NCBI GenBank assembly: GCA_016712565.1
Contig: JADJQU010000033.1
Coordinates: forward strand, 62,001 to 126,000
DNA: 64,000 bases
Reading direction: 5' to 3'
From: Planctomycetota bacterium
GTDB lineage: Bacteria > Planctomycetota > UBA1135 > GCA-002686595
Shown here: positions 9,585 to 18,037 of the stretch, piece after piece
Numbering within the stretch: position 1 is the first letter of the stretch
Layout of the letters: every line of letters starts with the position of its first letter
Made by a program: the position numbers and the translations under genes
The notes under the pieces: generated by a model
Database searches by the model: none
What the model was told of the DNA's origin: nothing
Seen by the model: the letters and a program-made list of their open reading frames with translations, nothing else

Positions 9585-12500
9585 ATGCGCACCCTCGTTC
9601 TCTCGTTTGCCGCCGCCGCGTCCCTCGCGGCCCAACCCGCCCCGGCCAGCGGCGCCGGCGGAGCCGTGGCCCTCAAGGCCGGCACCGTGCACCTCGTCGA
9701 CACCGGCGTGGTGCTCGAAGGCGGCGTGACGATCCTCGTGCGCGACGGCCGCATCGAAGCCGTGGGCAAGCAGCTCACGGTCCCGCCGGACGCCCGGGTG
9801 GTGGACTACGGCCCGGACGCGGTGATCGTGCCCGGCCTGATCGCCGCCAACAGCGTCTACGGCATGGGCATGCCCTCCGAGCGCACGGCCGACTTCGGCG
9901 TGCGCGCGATCGACAACTTCGATCCCTACGGCCAGTCGATCGCCCCCGGCGGCATGCAGTACGGCCGCGCGGAGCTCGACGACGTGTCGGCGGGCATCAC
10001 CGCGGTGTACCTCCGGCCCACCAGCGTGCGCTTGATCGGGGGCCAGGGCGCCGTGCTCAAGCTCTCCGGCGACGGCCTGGCCCAGCGCCTGGTGCTGGCT
10101 CCCGCCCTGGTGGACGGTTCGATCACCGATGACGCCCGCAACACGCCGGGGTACTGGAAGCCGCCGATCCCCGCCACCGCCGACGTGGGGCTGGGGCTGC
10201 AGAAGCGTCAGCTGCCCCAAACCGCGGGCGGAGCGATCGTGGCCCTGCGCGAAATCGCCGCGGTGCTGCGCGGCGGGCCGGACACGGGCGAATACGGCCC
10301 GTCCCTGGCCGTGGAGGGCCGCGAGTTGTGGCAGGCGCGCACGCCCTGGCGCATCGACGCCTCCAGCGCCTACGAGATCCGCGCGCTGCTGGACCTGGCC
10401 CAGGAACTGCGCCTGCCCCTGGTGCTCGGCGGCGGCCGCGAGGCCGACCTGCTGGCCTCCGAGCTTGCGGGCGCCAACGTGCCGGTGGTCTTCGAGGTCG
10501 ACATGGCGCCGGGCAGCGCCGGCCGCGACCTGGGCCGCGGGGACGAAGTTTCCTGGCCGCGCTACGACGTGTGCGCCAAGCTGGCCGAGAAGGGCGTCAA
10601 GTTCGCCATCGCGCCCTCCCTGGGCCTCAGGCCGCGCAACTTGCGCTACGCCGCGGCCCTCGCGTCCCGCGGCGGCCTCTCCCAGGCGGCGGCCCTGCGC
10701 GCCATCACCCTGTCGCCGGCGGAGATCCTGGGAGTGTCCCAGCGCCTGGGTTCGATCACGGTGGGCAAGGACGCGGACTTCTGCGTGCTCAACGGCGCGC
10801 CGATCCAGGCCACGTCCAGCGTGCTCGCCACCTGGGTTTCCGGAGTCGAGCGCTGGAACAGCGCGCGCGACACCGTCATCGACGCCGAGGCGCGGGCCAA
10901 GGCCGCGGGCGCGTTCGGCGCGGACTCGGCCCGGGCGGCGAACCCGCTCCCGGGGCCCACGGTGCTCGAAGTGGAGCGCCTCTACCTGGGCGACGGGCAG
11001 GTGCTCGCCCCGGGCCAGGTGCTCCTGGACAAGGGCCGCATCGTCGAGGTCGGCGAGCGCGTCTCCCATCCCGGGGGCGCCAGGGTCGTGCGCGGCTACG
11101 CCGCCATGCCCGGCATGATCGACGCCTTCGGCCACTTGGGCCTGGAGGGTTCCCAGCGCACGCCGGACCTCGACTTCAAGTTCGCGCGCATCGTCGAGCG
11201 CGGCGACGCCACCGACCGGCGTGTGGCCAAGGCGGGCATCACCACGGTGATGCTGTCGCCCCGGGGCCAGAACCCCACCGGCGTCAACCTGATGGCCTAC
11301 AAGCCGGCGGGCCAGGACCTCTCGCTGATGATCGTCGAGGACCCGGCGGCCATGCGCATGATGTGGTCCGATCGCAACCGCATGGAGTCGGGCCGCGCCG
11401 TGCGCGACACGCTCGCCAAGGCGGTCGAGTACAAGAAGAAGTGGGAGGCCTACGAGGAAGCCAAGGCCAAGTGGGTGCCCCCGGCGCCGGCCCCCGCGGC
11501 CGTGGAACTGGGACCCAAGGACGGCGAGAAGAAGGACGCCGAGAAGAAGTCGGAGTCCGGCGACGCCAAGGAAGGCGAGAAGAAGGAAGAGAAGAAGGAC
11601 GACAAGAAGAAGGAAGAAGAGGGCGACCCGGTCAACGGGATCTGGGAAGCCAAGCTCATCGTCCCGCCCTACAGCGAGCCGTCCAACTTCCGCCTGCGCC
11701 TGGAGCACGACGGGGAGAAGCTCACGGGCTCCCTGCGCTGCGACCCGCTCTCCAGCATCCTGATCGACCTCACCGGGACCTACACCGAGAAGGAGAAGGA
11801 AACCCCCAAGGACCCCAAGAAGGCCGCCAAGGAGGGTGAGGGCGAGAAGAAGGCCGAGTCCGGCGACGCCAAGGAGGGCGAGAAGAAGGACGAGGCCAAG
11901 AAGGAAGAGCCCAAGAAGGAGGAATCCAAGAAGGACGACTCCAAGAAGAAGGGCAAGGAGCCGCCGAAGGAGAAGAAGTTCGAGGCCGCCGGCATGGGCT
12001 CCCGCGGGAACGTGACGCTCTCCGGCGAGTTCAAGGACGGCAAGCTCGACGGCAAGCTGGTGCTCGGGGAAACCTCCGTGGCCTTCGTGCTCGAGCGCAC
12101 GTCCAAGGAACTGCAATACGCGCGCCGCCCGGAGCGCCGCCGCCCGAAGGAGGAGCCCAAGGTGGACGCCCCCAAGGGTGAGCCCAAGGCCCCGGGAGTC
12201 GACCCGCGCCTGGAGGGCCTGCGGCAGGCCATGCTGGGCAACCGCGCCGTGATCGTCGACGTGGACCGCGACGACGAGCTCCTGGCCTGCGTCGCGGCCT
12301 TCGAAGCCGCGGGGATCCGTCCGATCCTGTTCGGCGCCGGGGACGCCGTGAAGCTGGCCGACGAGTTGCGCGGCCGAGTCTCGGGCGTGCTGCTCTCGCC
12401 GCTCGTCACGACCTCCGACGCGAAGCTCGGTGTCGGCAGCACCACCAACCGGTACGCGGCCCTGGCGGCCAGCGGCATTCAGGTGGCCTTCAAGAGCGAG

Positions 12501-12740
12501 GCCGAGGAGGGCGCGGCGGAATTGCCGTTGCTCGCCTCCTACGCCGTCTCCCAGGGCCTTTCCCCGGAGGTCGCGCTGCGGGCCCTGACTTCGGGTGCCG
12601 CGGCCATGATGCGCATCGACAACCGCGTCGGCATGCTGCGCGCGGGCCTCGACGGCGACGTGCTGCTCCTGGACGGCCCGCCCTTGGATCCGGCCACCAG
12701 CGTGCTGCGCGCCTGGGTGGCGGGCAGGGAGGTCCAGTGA
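9585..12740 (+). CDS. Exported double amidohydrolase-like protein with inserted beta domain (island member 5)
   Basis: At 1051 residues this is two amidohydrolase units in one chain behind one signal peptide. Unit 1 (about 25-430) opens with VIVPGLIAANSVYGMG, where HxH reads NSV, and closes with RLGSITVGKDADFCVLNGAP. Unit 2 (about 460-1051) opens with AAMPGMIDAFGHLGLEG near residue 513 and closes with RVGMLRAGLDGDVLLLDGPP. Between the two halves of unit 2 sits a small beta domain (NGIWEAKLIV...FRLRLEHDGEKLTGSL...GNVTLSGEFKDGKLDGKL) cut by two Lys/Glu-rich runs (about 642-682 and 734-800). Neither unit has a complete metal site. It ends in a TGATG overlap with member 6. Confidence 0.85.
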   Translation: MRTLVLSFAAAASLAAQPAPASGAGGAVALKAGTVHLVDTGVVLEGGVTILVRDGRIEAVGKQLTVPPDARVVDYGPDAVIVPGLIAANSVYGMGMPSERTADFGVRAIDNFDPYGQSIAPGGMQYGRAELDDVSAGITAVYLRPTSVRLIGGQGAVLKLSGDGLAQRLVLAPALVDGSITDDARNTPGYWKPPIPATADVGLGLQKRQLPQTAGGAIVALREIAAVLRGGPDTGEYGPSLAVEGRELWQARTPWRIDASSAYEIRALLDLAQELRLPLVLGGGREADLLASELAGANVPVVFEVDMAPGSAGRDLGRGDEVSWPRYDVCAKLAEKGVKFAIAPSLGLRPRNLRYAAALASRGGLSQAAALRAITLSPAEILGVSQRLGSITVGKDADFCVLNGAPIQATSSVLATWVSGVERWNSARDTVIDAEARAKAAGAFGADSARAANPLPGPTVLEVERLYLGDGQVLAPGQVLLDKGRIVEVGERVSHPGGARVVRGYAAMPGMIDAFGHLGLEGSQRTPDLDFKFARIVERGDATDRRVAKAGITTVMLSPRGQNPTGVNLMAYKPAGQDLSLMIVEDPAAMRMMWSDRNRMESGRAVRDTLAKAVEYKKKWEAYEEAKAKWVPPAPAPAAVELGPKDGEKKDAEKKSESGDAKEGEKKEEKKDDKKKEEEGDPVNGIWEAKLIVPPYSEPSNFRLRLEHDGEKLTGSLRCDPLSSILIDLTGTYTEKEKETPKDPKKAAKEGEGEKKAESGDAKEGEKKDEAKKEEPKKEESKKDDSKKKGKEPPKEKKFEAAGMGSRGNVTLSGEFKDGKLDGKLVLGETSVAFVLERTSKELQYARRPERRRPKEEPKVDAPKGEPKAPGVDPRLEGLRQAMLGNRAVIVDVDRDDELLACVAAFEAAGIRPILFGAGDAVKLADELRGRVSGVLLSPLVTTSDAKLGVGSTTNRYAALAASGIQVAFKSEAEEGAAELPLLASYAVSQGLSPEVALRALTSGAAAMMRIDNRVGMLRAGLDGDVLLLDGPPLDPATSVLRAWVAGREVQ

Positions 12741-14089
12741 TGGCCCGTCTCCCCGTTCAGGCCCTGGCGGGTCTGGCCCTCGGATCTCTCGGGATCTTGG
12801 GCGTCCTCACTCCGGCCCTGGGGGCCCAGCAGCAGCCGCGCGGACCGCTCACGGGCGAGCGCCGCGATCCGGCGCCGGGGGAACCCGGCAGCCGGGGCGG
12901 ACCCGGGCTCGCGCTCAAGACGGTCAAGGCCCTGATCGCTTCCTGGGATGGTCCCCAGGTGATCGACAACGCGGTCGTGCTGGTCAAGGACGGCAAGATC
13001 GTCGGCGTCGGACCCGCGCGGGAGACCGTGGTGCCCGAGGGCTTCGTGGTCGAGGACGTCGGCGCGAAGTGGCTGATGCCCGGCATGGTGGACCTGCACA
13101 CGCACGTGGGCGGCGACTTCGACATCAATGACATGGTGTTGCTCGCCAACCCCGAGCTGCGGGTCAAGTCCACCGTGGTGCCGAACAACGCCAACATGCA
13201 CCGCGCCCTGGCGGGAGGCGTGACCTCCTGCCTGTACATTCCCGGGTCGGGCACGAACATCGGCGGCCAGGGGCTGCTGCTCAAGACCGGCGTGGACCGC
13301 TACGAGGACGCCGTGGTTCGCGACCCGGGTTCGCTCAAGGTGGCCCAGTGGGGCAACCCCGAGAGCTGGACGGTCGGCATCGGCATGGCCTTCGAGAACT
13401 GGAACACGCGCACCACGCTGCGGCGCGGCATGGCCTACGCGCGCCTCAAGCAGGCGAGCGACGAGGGCAAGGGCCCCAAGGTCGCTCGCGACATCCAGTG
13501 GGACATCTTCCCCGAGCTGCTCGCCAAGCGCGTGCAGGTGTCGACGCACACGCAGGTCTATCAGGTGGTCTTGATGACCATCACGATGATCAAGATGGAG
13601 CTCGGGATCGACGTCTACATCGACCACGGCGAGTTCCAGGGCTTCCGCGCCGCCGAGAAGGCCCAGAAGGAGGGCGTGCCCGCGATCCTCGGGCCGCGCA
13701 ACTTCGATCGCTCCTACCGCGGGTTCGTCGGCATGGACACCGACGGCAAGTGGCTCGGCATCGCCGCGGAGTACCAGAAGCGCGGCCACAAGCAGATCGG
13801 CTTCAACACCGACTCGCCCGTGATCCCCAGCGAGGAGCTGTTCCTGCAGGCCGCCGTCGGCGTGCGCTACGGCATGGAAAACGCGAACATGGACACGGTG
13901 CGCGGGCTCACCATCGTGCCGGCGCGCACCGCGGGCATCGACAAGCAGGTCGGCAGCCTGGAGGTGGGCAAGGACGCCGACATCCTGGTGATCTCCGGCG
14001 ACCCGGCGGACCCGCGCAGCTACGTGCACAAGGCCTACATCGACGGACGGCGGGCCTACGACGTGACGCTGGAGGGCCAGCGCTTCTAG
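12740..14089 (+). CDS. Exported metal-dependent amidohydrolase (island member 6, intact site)
   Basis: The product is 449 residues from the ATG at 12740 (TGATG with member 5; a GTG one codon earlier is possible). It has a signal peptide ending near LGAQQQ. The metal set is complete: His120 and His122 in MVDLHTHVGG, a Lys in DPGSLKVAQ that could be the carboxylated bridge, the His of STHTQVYQ, the His of IDHGEF and Asp358 in FNTDSPVIP. The closing signature is QVGSLEVGKDADILVISGDP. With members 7 and 8 it forms a closely related triplet with matching motif order. It hydrolyses an unidentified amide, ester or lactam substrate outside the cytoplasm (inference). Member 7 starts directly after its stop. 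Confidence 0.9.
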   Translation: MARLPVQALAGLALGSLGILGVLTPALGAQQQPRGPLTGERRDPAPGEPGSRGGPGLALKTVKALIASWDGPQVIDNAVVLVKDGKIVGVGPARETVVPEGFVVEDVGAKWLMPGMVDLHTHVGGDFDINDMVLLANPELRVKSTVVPNNANMHRALAGGVTSCLYIPGSGTNIGGQGLLLKTGVDRYEDAVVRDPGSLKVAQWGNPESWTVGIGMAFENWNTRTTLRRGMAYARLKQASDEGKGPKVARDIQWDIFPELLAKRVQVSTHTQVYQVVLMTITMIKMELGIDVYIDHGEFQGFRAAEKAQKEGVPAILGPRNFDRSYRGFVGMDTDGKWLGIAAEYQKRGHKQIGFNTDSPVIPSEELFLQAAVGVRYGMENANMDTVRGLTIVPARTAGIDKQVGSLEVGKDADILVISGDPADPRSYVHKAYIDGRRAYDVTLEGQRF

Positions 14090-15481
14090 ATGTTGGGCGT
14101 CGGGCACACGACCGCGGATCCGCGACTGCCGAGCGCCCTCTGCGGCGCCGCGCTGGCGGTCTTTCTGTGTGCCTGCGCCGCCGGCGGGACGAGCGCCTCG
14201 GAGCGGGAACGGGAGCGCGAGCTCGCGGCCAGGGCCGGCGGGCGCCTCGCCTCGCCGCCCGAGGGCGTCCAAATTCCCCTGGCGGGCGAGGGCCAGCGCT
14301 TCGCCCTGCGAGCCGCCAAGGTGCTGACCGTGGAGCACTCGGGCCGAGGCTTCGTGGACGACGGCATCGTGGTGGTCAAGGACGGCCGCATCGAGGCCGT
14401 GGGCCCGGCCTCCGAAACGCCGGTGCCCGAGGGCTACCCGCTGGTGGACCTGGGCACGCGCTGGGTCATGCCCGGCATGGTCGACCTGCACACCCACGTG
14501 GCGGGCAGCGAGAGCGCCAACGACATCAACGACATGGTGCTGCAGACCAACGAGGGTCTGCGCGCCTCCTGCGCCGTGCTGCCGGGCACGGAGCTGCTCA
14601 AGCGCGAGCTGTCGGCCGGCGTGACCACGGTGCTCTTCATCCCGGGCTCGGGCACGAACATCGGGGGCCAGGGCGTGCTGCTCAAGACCGGACTCGATCA
14701 GTACGAGTCCATGCGCGTGCGCGATCCGGGCTCGCTGAAGATCGCCCAGGGCGACAACCCGACGCGTTGGGGATACGGCATGGGCCGCGGGATGATGAAC
14801 TACCACATTCGCACCCAGGTCAGGAAAGGCCTGGCCTACGCGAAGTCCTGGCGCGAGCACGAGCAGGGACGCGGCGCGCGCCCCGAGATCGATCCGCAGT
14901 TCGAGGTCTTTCGCGCCCTGTTCGAGAAGGACACCCAGATCTCGACCCACACGCAGATCTACCAGCTGGTCCTGACCACGATGACCATGCTCAAGGGCGA
15001 GTTCGACCTGGACGTGTACATCGACCACGGCGAATGGCGCGGGTATCTCGCGACGCCCGTGGCCCTGCGCCTGGGCGTCAACGCCATCTGCGGCCCGCGC
15101 GAGATCGACTCGCCCGCCCCGCCGCGGGTGGACACCGACGGACGCATCGAATCGGTCTCCGCCGGCTACCAGTCCCGCGGCATGACCGAAGTGGGCTTCA
15201 ACACCGATGCGCCCGTGGTGCCCGGCGAGGAACTGGCGCTCCAGGCCACCATGGGCGTGCGCTACGGCTTCCGCGGCGACCGCATGGAGGCCGTGCGCGG
15301 CTTGACGATCGTGCCGGCGAGAACCGCGGGCATCGCCCACCGTGTCGGCAGCATCGAGGTCGGCAAGGATGCGGATCTGGTCGTGATCGGCGGGGATCCC
15401 GCCGACCCGCGCCACGGCGTGGAGTGCGTCTTCATCGAAGGCCTCAAGGTCTACGACGTGGAGGAGGGGCGCCGGTGGTAG
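14090..15481 (+). CDS. Lipoprotein metal-dependent amidohydrolase (island member 7, intact site)
   Basis: The product is 463 residues. The N-terminus ends in a lipobox LCAC (Cys29), suggesting lipid anchoring instead of release. The mature part carries His134/His136 in MVDLHTHVAG, the Lys of DPGSLKIAQ, the His of STHTQIYQ, the His of IDHGEW and Asp373 in FNTDAPVVPGEEL. The core is close to member 6, including GSGTNIGGQGVLLKTGLD. The closing signature is RVGSIEVGKDADLVVIGGDP. It begins immediately after the member 6 stop, and member 8 begins inside its last codons, so all three are probably made together. Predicted active; substrate unknown. Confidence 0.9.
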   Translation: MLGVGHTTADPRLPSALCGAALAVFLCACAAGGTSASERERERELAARAGGRLASPPEGVQIPLAGEGQRFALRAAKVLTVEHSGRGFVDDGIVVVKDGRIEAVGPASETPVPEGYPLVDLGTRWVMPGMVDLHTHVAGSESANDINDMVLQTNEGLRASCAVLPGTELLKRELSAGVTTVLFIPGSGTNIGGQGVLLKTGLDQYESMRVRDPGSLKIAQGDNPTRWGYGMGRGMMNYHIRTQVRKGLAYAKSWREHEQGRGARPEIDPQFEVFRALFEKDTQISTHTQIYQLVLTTMTMLKGEFDLDVYIDHGEWRGYLATPVALRLGVNAICGPREIDSPAPPRVDTDGRIESVSAGYQSRGMTEVGFNTDAPVVPGEELALQATMGVRYGFRGDRMEAVRGLTIVPARTAGIAHRVGSIEVGKDADLVVIGGDPADPRHGVECVFIEGLKVYDVEEGRRW

Positions 15482-16749
15482 CACACCCCTCAGCAAGGGT
15501 GCTGGTGCCGTGCCTCCTGGCGCTCGCCGCCTGCCGCGCGGGCACCTCGGATCCGCGGGAGGGCGCGGCCCTGGCCGTGCGGGGCGCCTTCGCACCCCTG
15601 GGGCCCGGGGAGACCGGGTTCGTGGTGCGGGCGGACAAGGTCTTCACCATGGACGCCGAGGATCACGTCTTCGCGCCGGGCATGGTGCTGGTGCGCGGCC
15701 ACAAGATCGCGGCCGTGGGAGCTCCCTTCGAGCCGCCGGAAGGCTTCGAGGTGGTGGACTGCCCCGGCGCCTGGCTGACGCCCGGCTCGGTGGACCTGCA
15801 CACCCACATCCATGCGGGCGGATTCGGCGACATCAACGACATGGTGCTGCCGGTGAACCCGGAGTACCGCTCGTCAGCCACCGTGGTGCCGGGCAACCCC
15901 GAGATCCAGCGTGCGGTGGCGGGAGGGGTCACGACGTTGTTCGGCATCCCCGGCAGCGGCACGAGCCTCAGCGGCGCCGGCGTGCTCTACAAGTCGAAGC
16001 AGAATTCGGGCTACGAGGCGGGCGTGCTCCACGATCCGGGCGGCATCAAGGTGGCCCAGGATTCCAACCCCCAGCGCGGCGCCGGCGACCTGGGCGCTTC
16101 GCGGGCCGGCCTCGCCTGGATCCTCGAGGACGTCAACGACAAGGCGCGCGCGGCCAACGCCCAGGGCCGCAGGGACCCGGGGCTCGAGAACCTGATGAAG
16201 GTGCACACGCGCGAGCTGCCGATCCTGATCCACACCGCGGGCAGCGACGGCGTCACCAACACCTCGCGCATGTGGCGCGGCCGCTACCCGGTGCGCTCGG
16301 TGCTGTCGCACGGCTGCTTCGACGCCTGGAAGTGCGCGGAGTTCGTGGCGCGCATGGGAATGCCGGCCAACAACGGCCCGCGCACCATCGAGTTCATGTC
16401 GTCGCGCAATGGGCGGATCACCGGGATCACCAAGGAGTACGCCGACGTCGGCGTGCCGCTGCTCTCGATCAACACCGACTCGCCCGTCGTGCCGCAGGAG
16501 GAATTGTTCCTGCAGGCCGCGATGAGCGCCCGCTACGGCGCCGACGGCTACCTGATGCTGCGCGCCATGACGATTCACCCCGCGATCGCCTTCGGCATCG
16601 ACGACCGCGTCGGCAGCCTCGAGCCCGGCAAGGACGCCGACCTGGTCGTGCGCCGGGGCGACCCGCTCGATCCGCGTGCCGCGGTCGAGCGTGTCTGGAT
16701 CGACGGCTGCATCGAATACGACCGAGTGCGCGACGGACAGAAGTTCTAG
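15475..16749 (+). CDS. Lipoprotein metal-dependent amidohydrolase (island member 8, intact site)
   Basis: I place the start at GTG 15475, inside the end of member 7, because GGAGGGG lies 5 bases upstream and the reading gives a short lipoprotein signal with lipobox LAAC (Cys20). The product is then 424 residues. His109/His111 sit in SVDLHTHIHAGG. The Lys of DPGGIKVAQ, the His of LIHTAGSDG, the His of SHGCFDAWK and Asp335 in INTDSPVVPQEEL complete the ligand set. It is more divergent than members 6 and 7 in the middle of the barrel. The closing signature is RVGSLEPGKDADLVVRRGDP. Thirteen bases separate it from member 9. Predicted active; substrate unknown. Confidence 0.88.
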   Translation: MVAHPSARVLVPCLLALAACRAGTSDPREGAALAVRGAFAPLGPGETGFVVRADKVFTMDAEDHVFAPGMVLVRGHKIAAVGAPFEPPEGFEVVDCPGAWLTPGSVDLHTHIHAGGFGDINDMVLPVNPEYRSSATVVPGNPEIQRAVAGGVTTLFGIPGSGTSLSGAGVLYKSKQNSGYEAGVLHDPGGIKVAQDSNPQRGAGDLGASRAGLAWILEDVNDKARAANAQGRRDPGLENLMKVHTRELPILIHTAGSDGVTNTSRMWRGRYPVRSVLSHGCFDAWKCAEFVARMGMPANNGPRTIEFMSSRNGRITGITKEYADVGVPLLSINTDSPVVPQEELFLQAAMSARYGADGYLMLRAMTIHPAIAFGIDDRVGSLEPGKDADLVVRRGDPLDPRAAVERVWIDGCIEYDRVRDGQKF

Positions 16750-16762
16750 CTACGGACGAACC

Positions 16763-18037
16763 ATGAGAATCCTCCCCGCATTGCTCTTGCTCTCGCTCCC
16801 CGCGCTCGGCGCCGCCGCGCCCGACCTCGTCGCCATCAAGGTCGGCCGGGCGGAGACCGTCTCCCACGGTCTGATCGAACACGCCGTGATCCTGGTGGAG
16901 GACGGCAAGATCGTGACCATCGGCCAGGACCTGCCCATCGAGCCGGGGATCCCGGTGCTGGACCTGGAGGCCTGGACGGCGATCCCGGGACTCGTCAACG
17001 CCTACTCGCGCATCGGCATGGACAGCCGCGCGGGCGACGAGTTCAACCCGCAGATCAGTGCCTTCGACGACCTGTACCCGACCGCCGAGGAGTACGACGA
17101 GCTGCTCGAGTACGGCGTGACGACCCTGGGGCTCTATCCCCCGGGTCGCGCCGTGCCCGGTCGCGCCGCTGCCGTGCGCCCCGGTCCGGACACGGCCGAG
17201 GGGATGTTGGTGGCGCGCGAGGCCTACCTGAAGATCTATTTCCGCTCGGATTCGCGTTCCAAGAAGATGGTGCGGGACGCCTTCGCCAAGGTGGACGACT
17301 ACCTGGAGAAGGAAAAGAAGGCCCGCGAGAAGTTCGACAAGGAGAGCGGCGGGAAGAAGTCCGAGGCCAAGCCCGACGAGAAGAAGCCGGACGAGAAGGC
17401 CGCCCAGGACGGCGCCAAGCCCGAGGAGAAGAAGGACGAGAAGGGCAAGAAGGCCTACGTGCCGCCGACGCCGGACGACAAGGTCAAGCCTTTCCTCGAC
17501 GTCGTCAACGGCCGTCTCAACGCCCTGGTCAGCATCGGCCAGGCCGCCGACTACTTGCACCTGATGGATGCCCTTGGGGAACGCAAGGTCAACTTCGACC
17601 TGCGCATCCCGATGACGCGCGAAATCGACATCTACGAGGTCGAGAAGCAGATCGGCGAGCGCAAGTGCCGGATCGTCATGGAGCCCGAGATCACGATGAC
17701 GCCCAACACCATGCGCCTGCGCAACCTGGCCCAGGAGTTCTCCGCGGCCGGGGCGAAGATCGTGTTCCTGCCGCGCAACGACTCCCTGGGTGCCCACAAG
17801 GTCTGGCTGCGCAACGTGGGCGAGGTCGTCGCCCAGGGCCTGCCGCGGGACGTGGCCCTGCGGGCGCTGACCCTCGAACCCGCCGAGTTGATGGGCGTCG
17901 GCGCCCGCCTCGGCAGCCTGGACAAGAACAAGGACGCCAACCTGGTGTTCCTCAACGGAGATCCGTTCGAACCGTCGACGCGGATCATGGCGGTGATGCT
18001 CGAAGGCAAGATCGTGTTCGGAGAGGTGGCGCAATGA
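16763..18037 (+). CDS. Exported amidohydrolase-like protein, metal site lost (island member 9)
   Basis: The product is 424 residues with a clear signal peptide (MRILPALLLLSLPALGAAA). The usual first strands (LVAIKVGRAETVSHGLIEHA) lead to AIPGLVNAYSRIGMD, where HxH reads YSR. Residues ~179-233 are a Lys/Glu-rich insert in the barrel, as in members 1 and 5. Its second half is family-like (PREVAL-type helix LPRDVALRALTLEPAELMG, then RLGSLDKNKDANLVFLNGDP), but the Asp-bearing strand reads LPRNDSLGAHKVW. It overlaps member 10 by ATGA. Likely not a hydrolase; a binding or scaffolding role is possible. Confidence 0.85.
   Translation: MRILPALLLLSLPALGAAAPDLVAIKVGRAETVSHGLIEHAVILVEDGKIVTIGQDLPIEPGIPVLDLEAWTAIPGLVNAYSRIGMDSRAGDEFNPQISAFDDLYPTAEEYDELLEYGVTTLGLYPPGRAVPGRAAAVRPGPDTAEGMLVAREAYLKIYFRSDSRSKKMVRDAFAKVDDYLEKEKKAREKFDKESGGKKSEAKPDEKKPDEKAAQDGAKPEEKKDEKGKKAYVPPTPDDKVKPFLDVVNGRLNALVSIGQAADYLHLMDALGERKVNFDLRIPMTREIDIYEVEKQIGERKCRIVMEPEITMTPNTMRLRNLAQEFSAAGAKIVFLPRNDSLGAHKVWLRNVGEVVAQGLPRDVALRALTLEPAELMGVGARLGSLDKNKDANLVFLNGDPFEPSTRIMAVMLEGKIVFGEVAQ

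Noticed and set aside
9426..12116. Minus-strand open frame of nearly 900 codons opposite amidohydrolase member 5
   Set aside because: The product is low complexity (Leu/Gly/His-rich) and shadows a well-supported plus-strand gene; similar long mirrors lie opposite most genes here.
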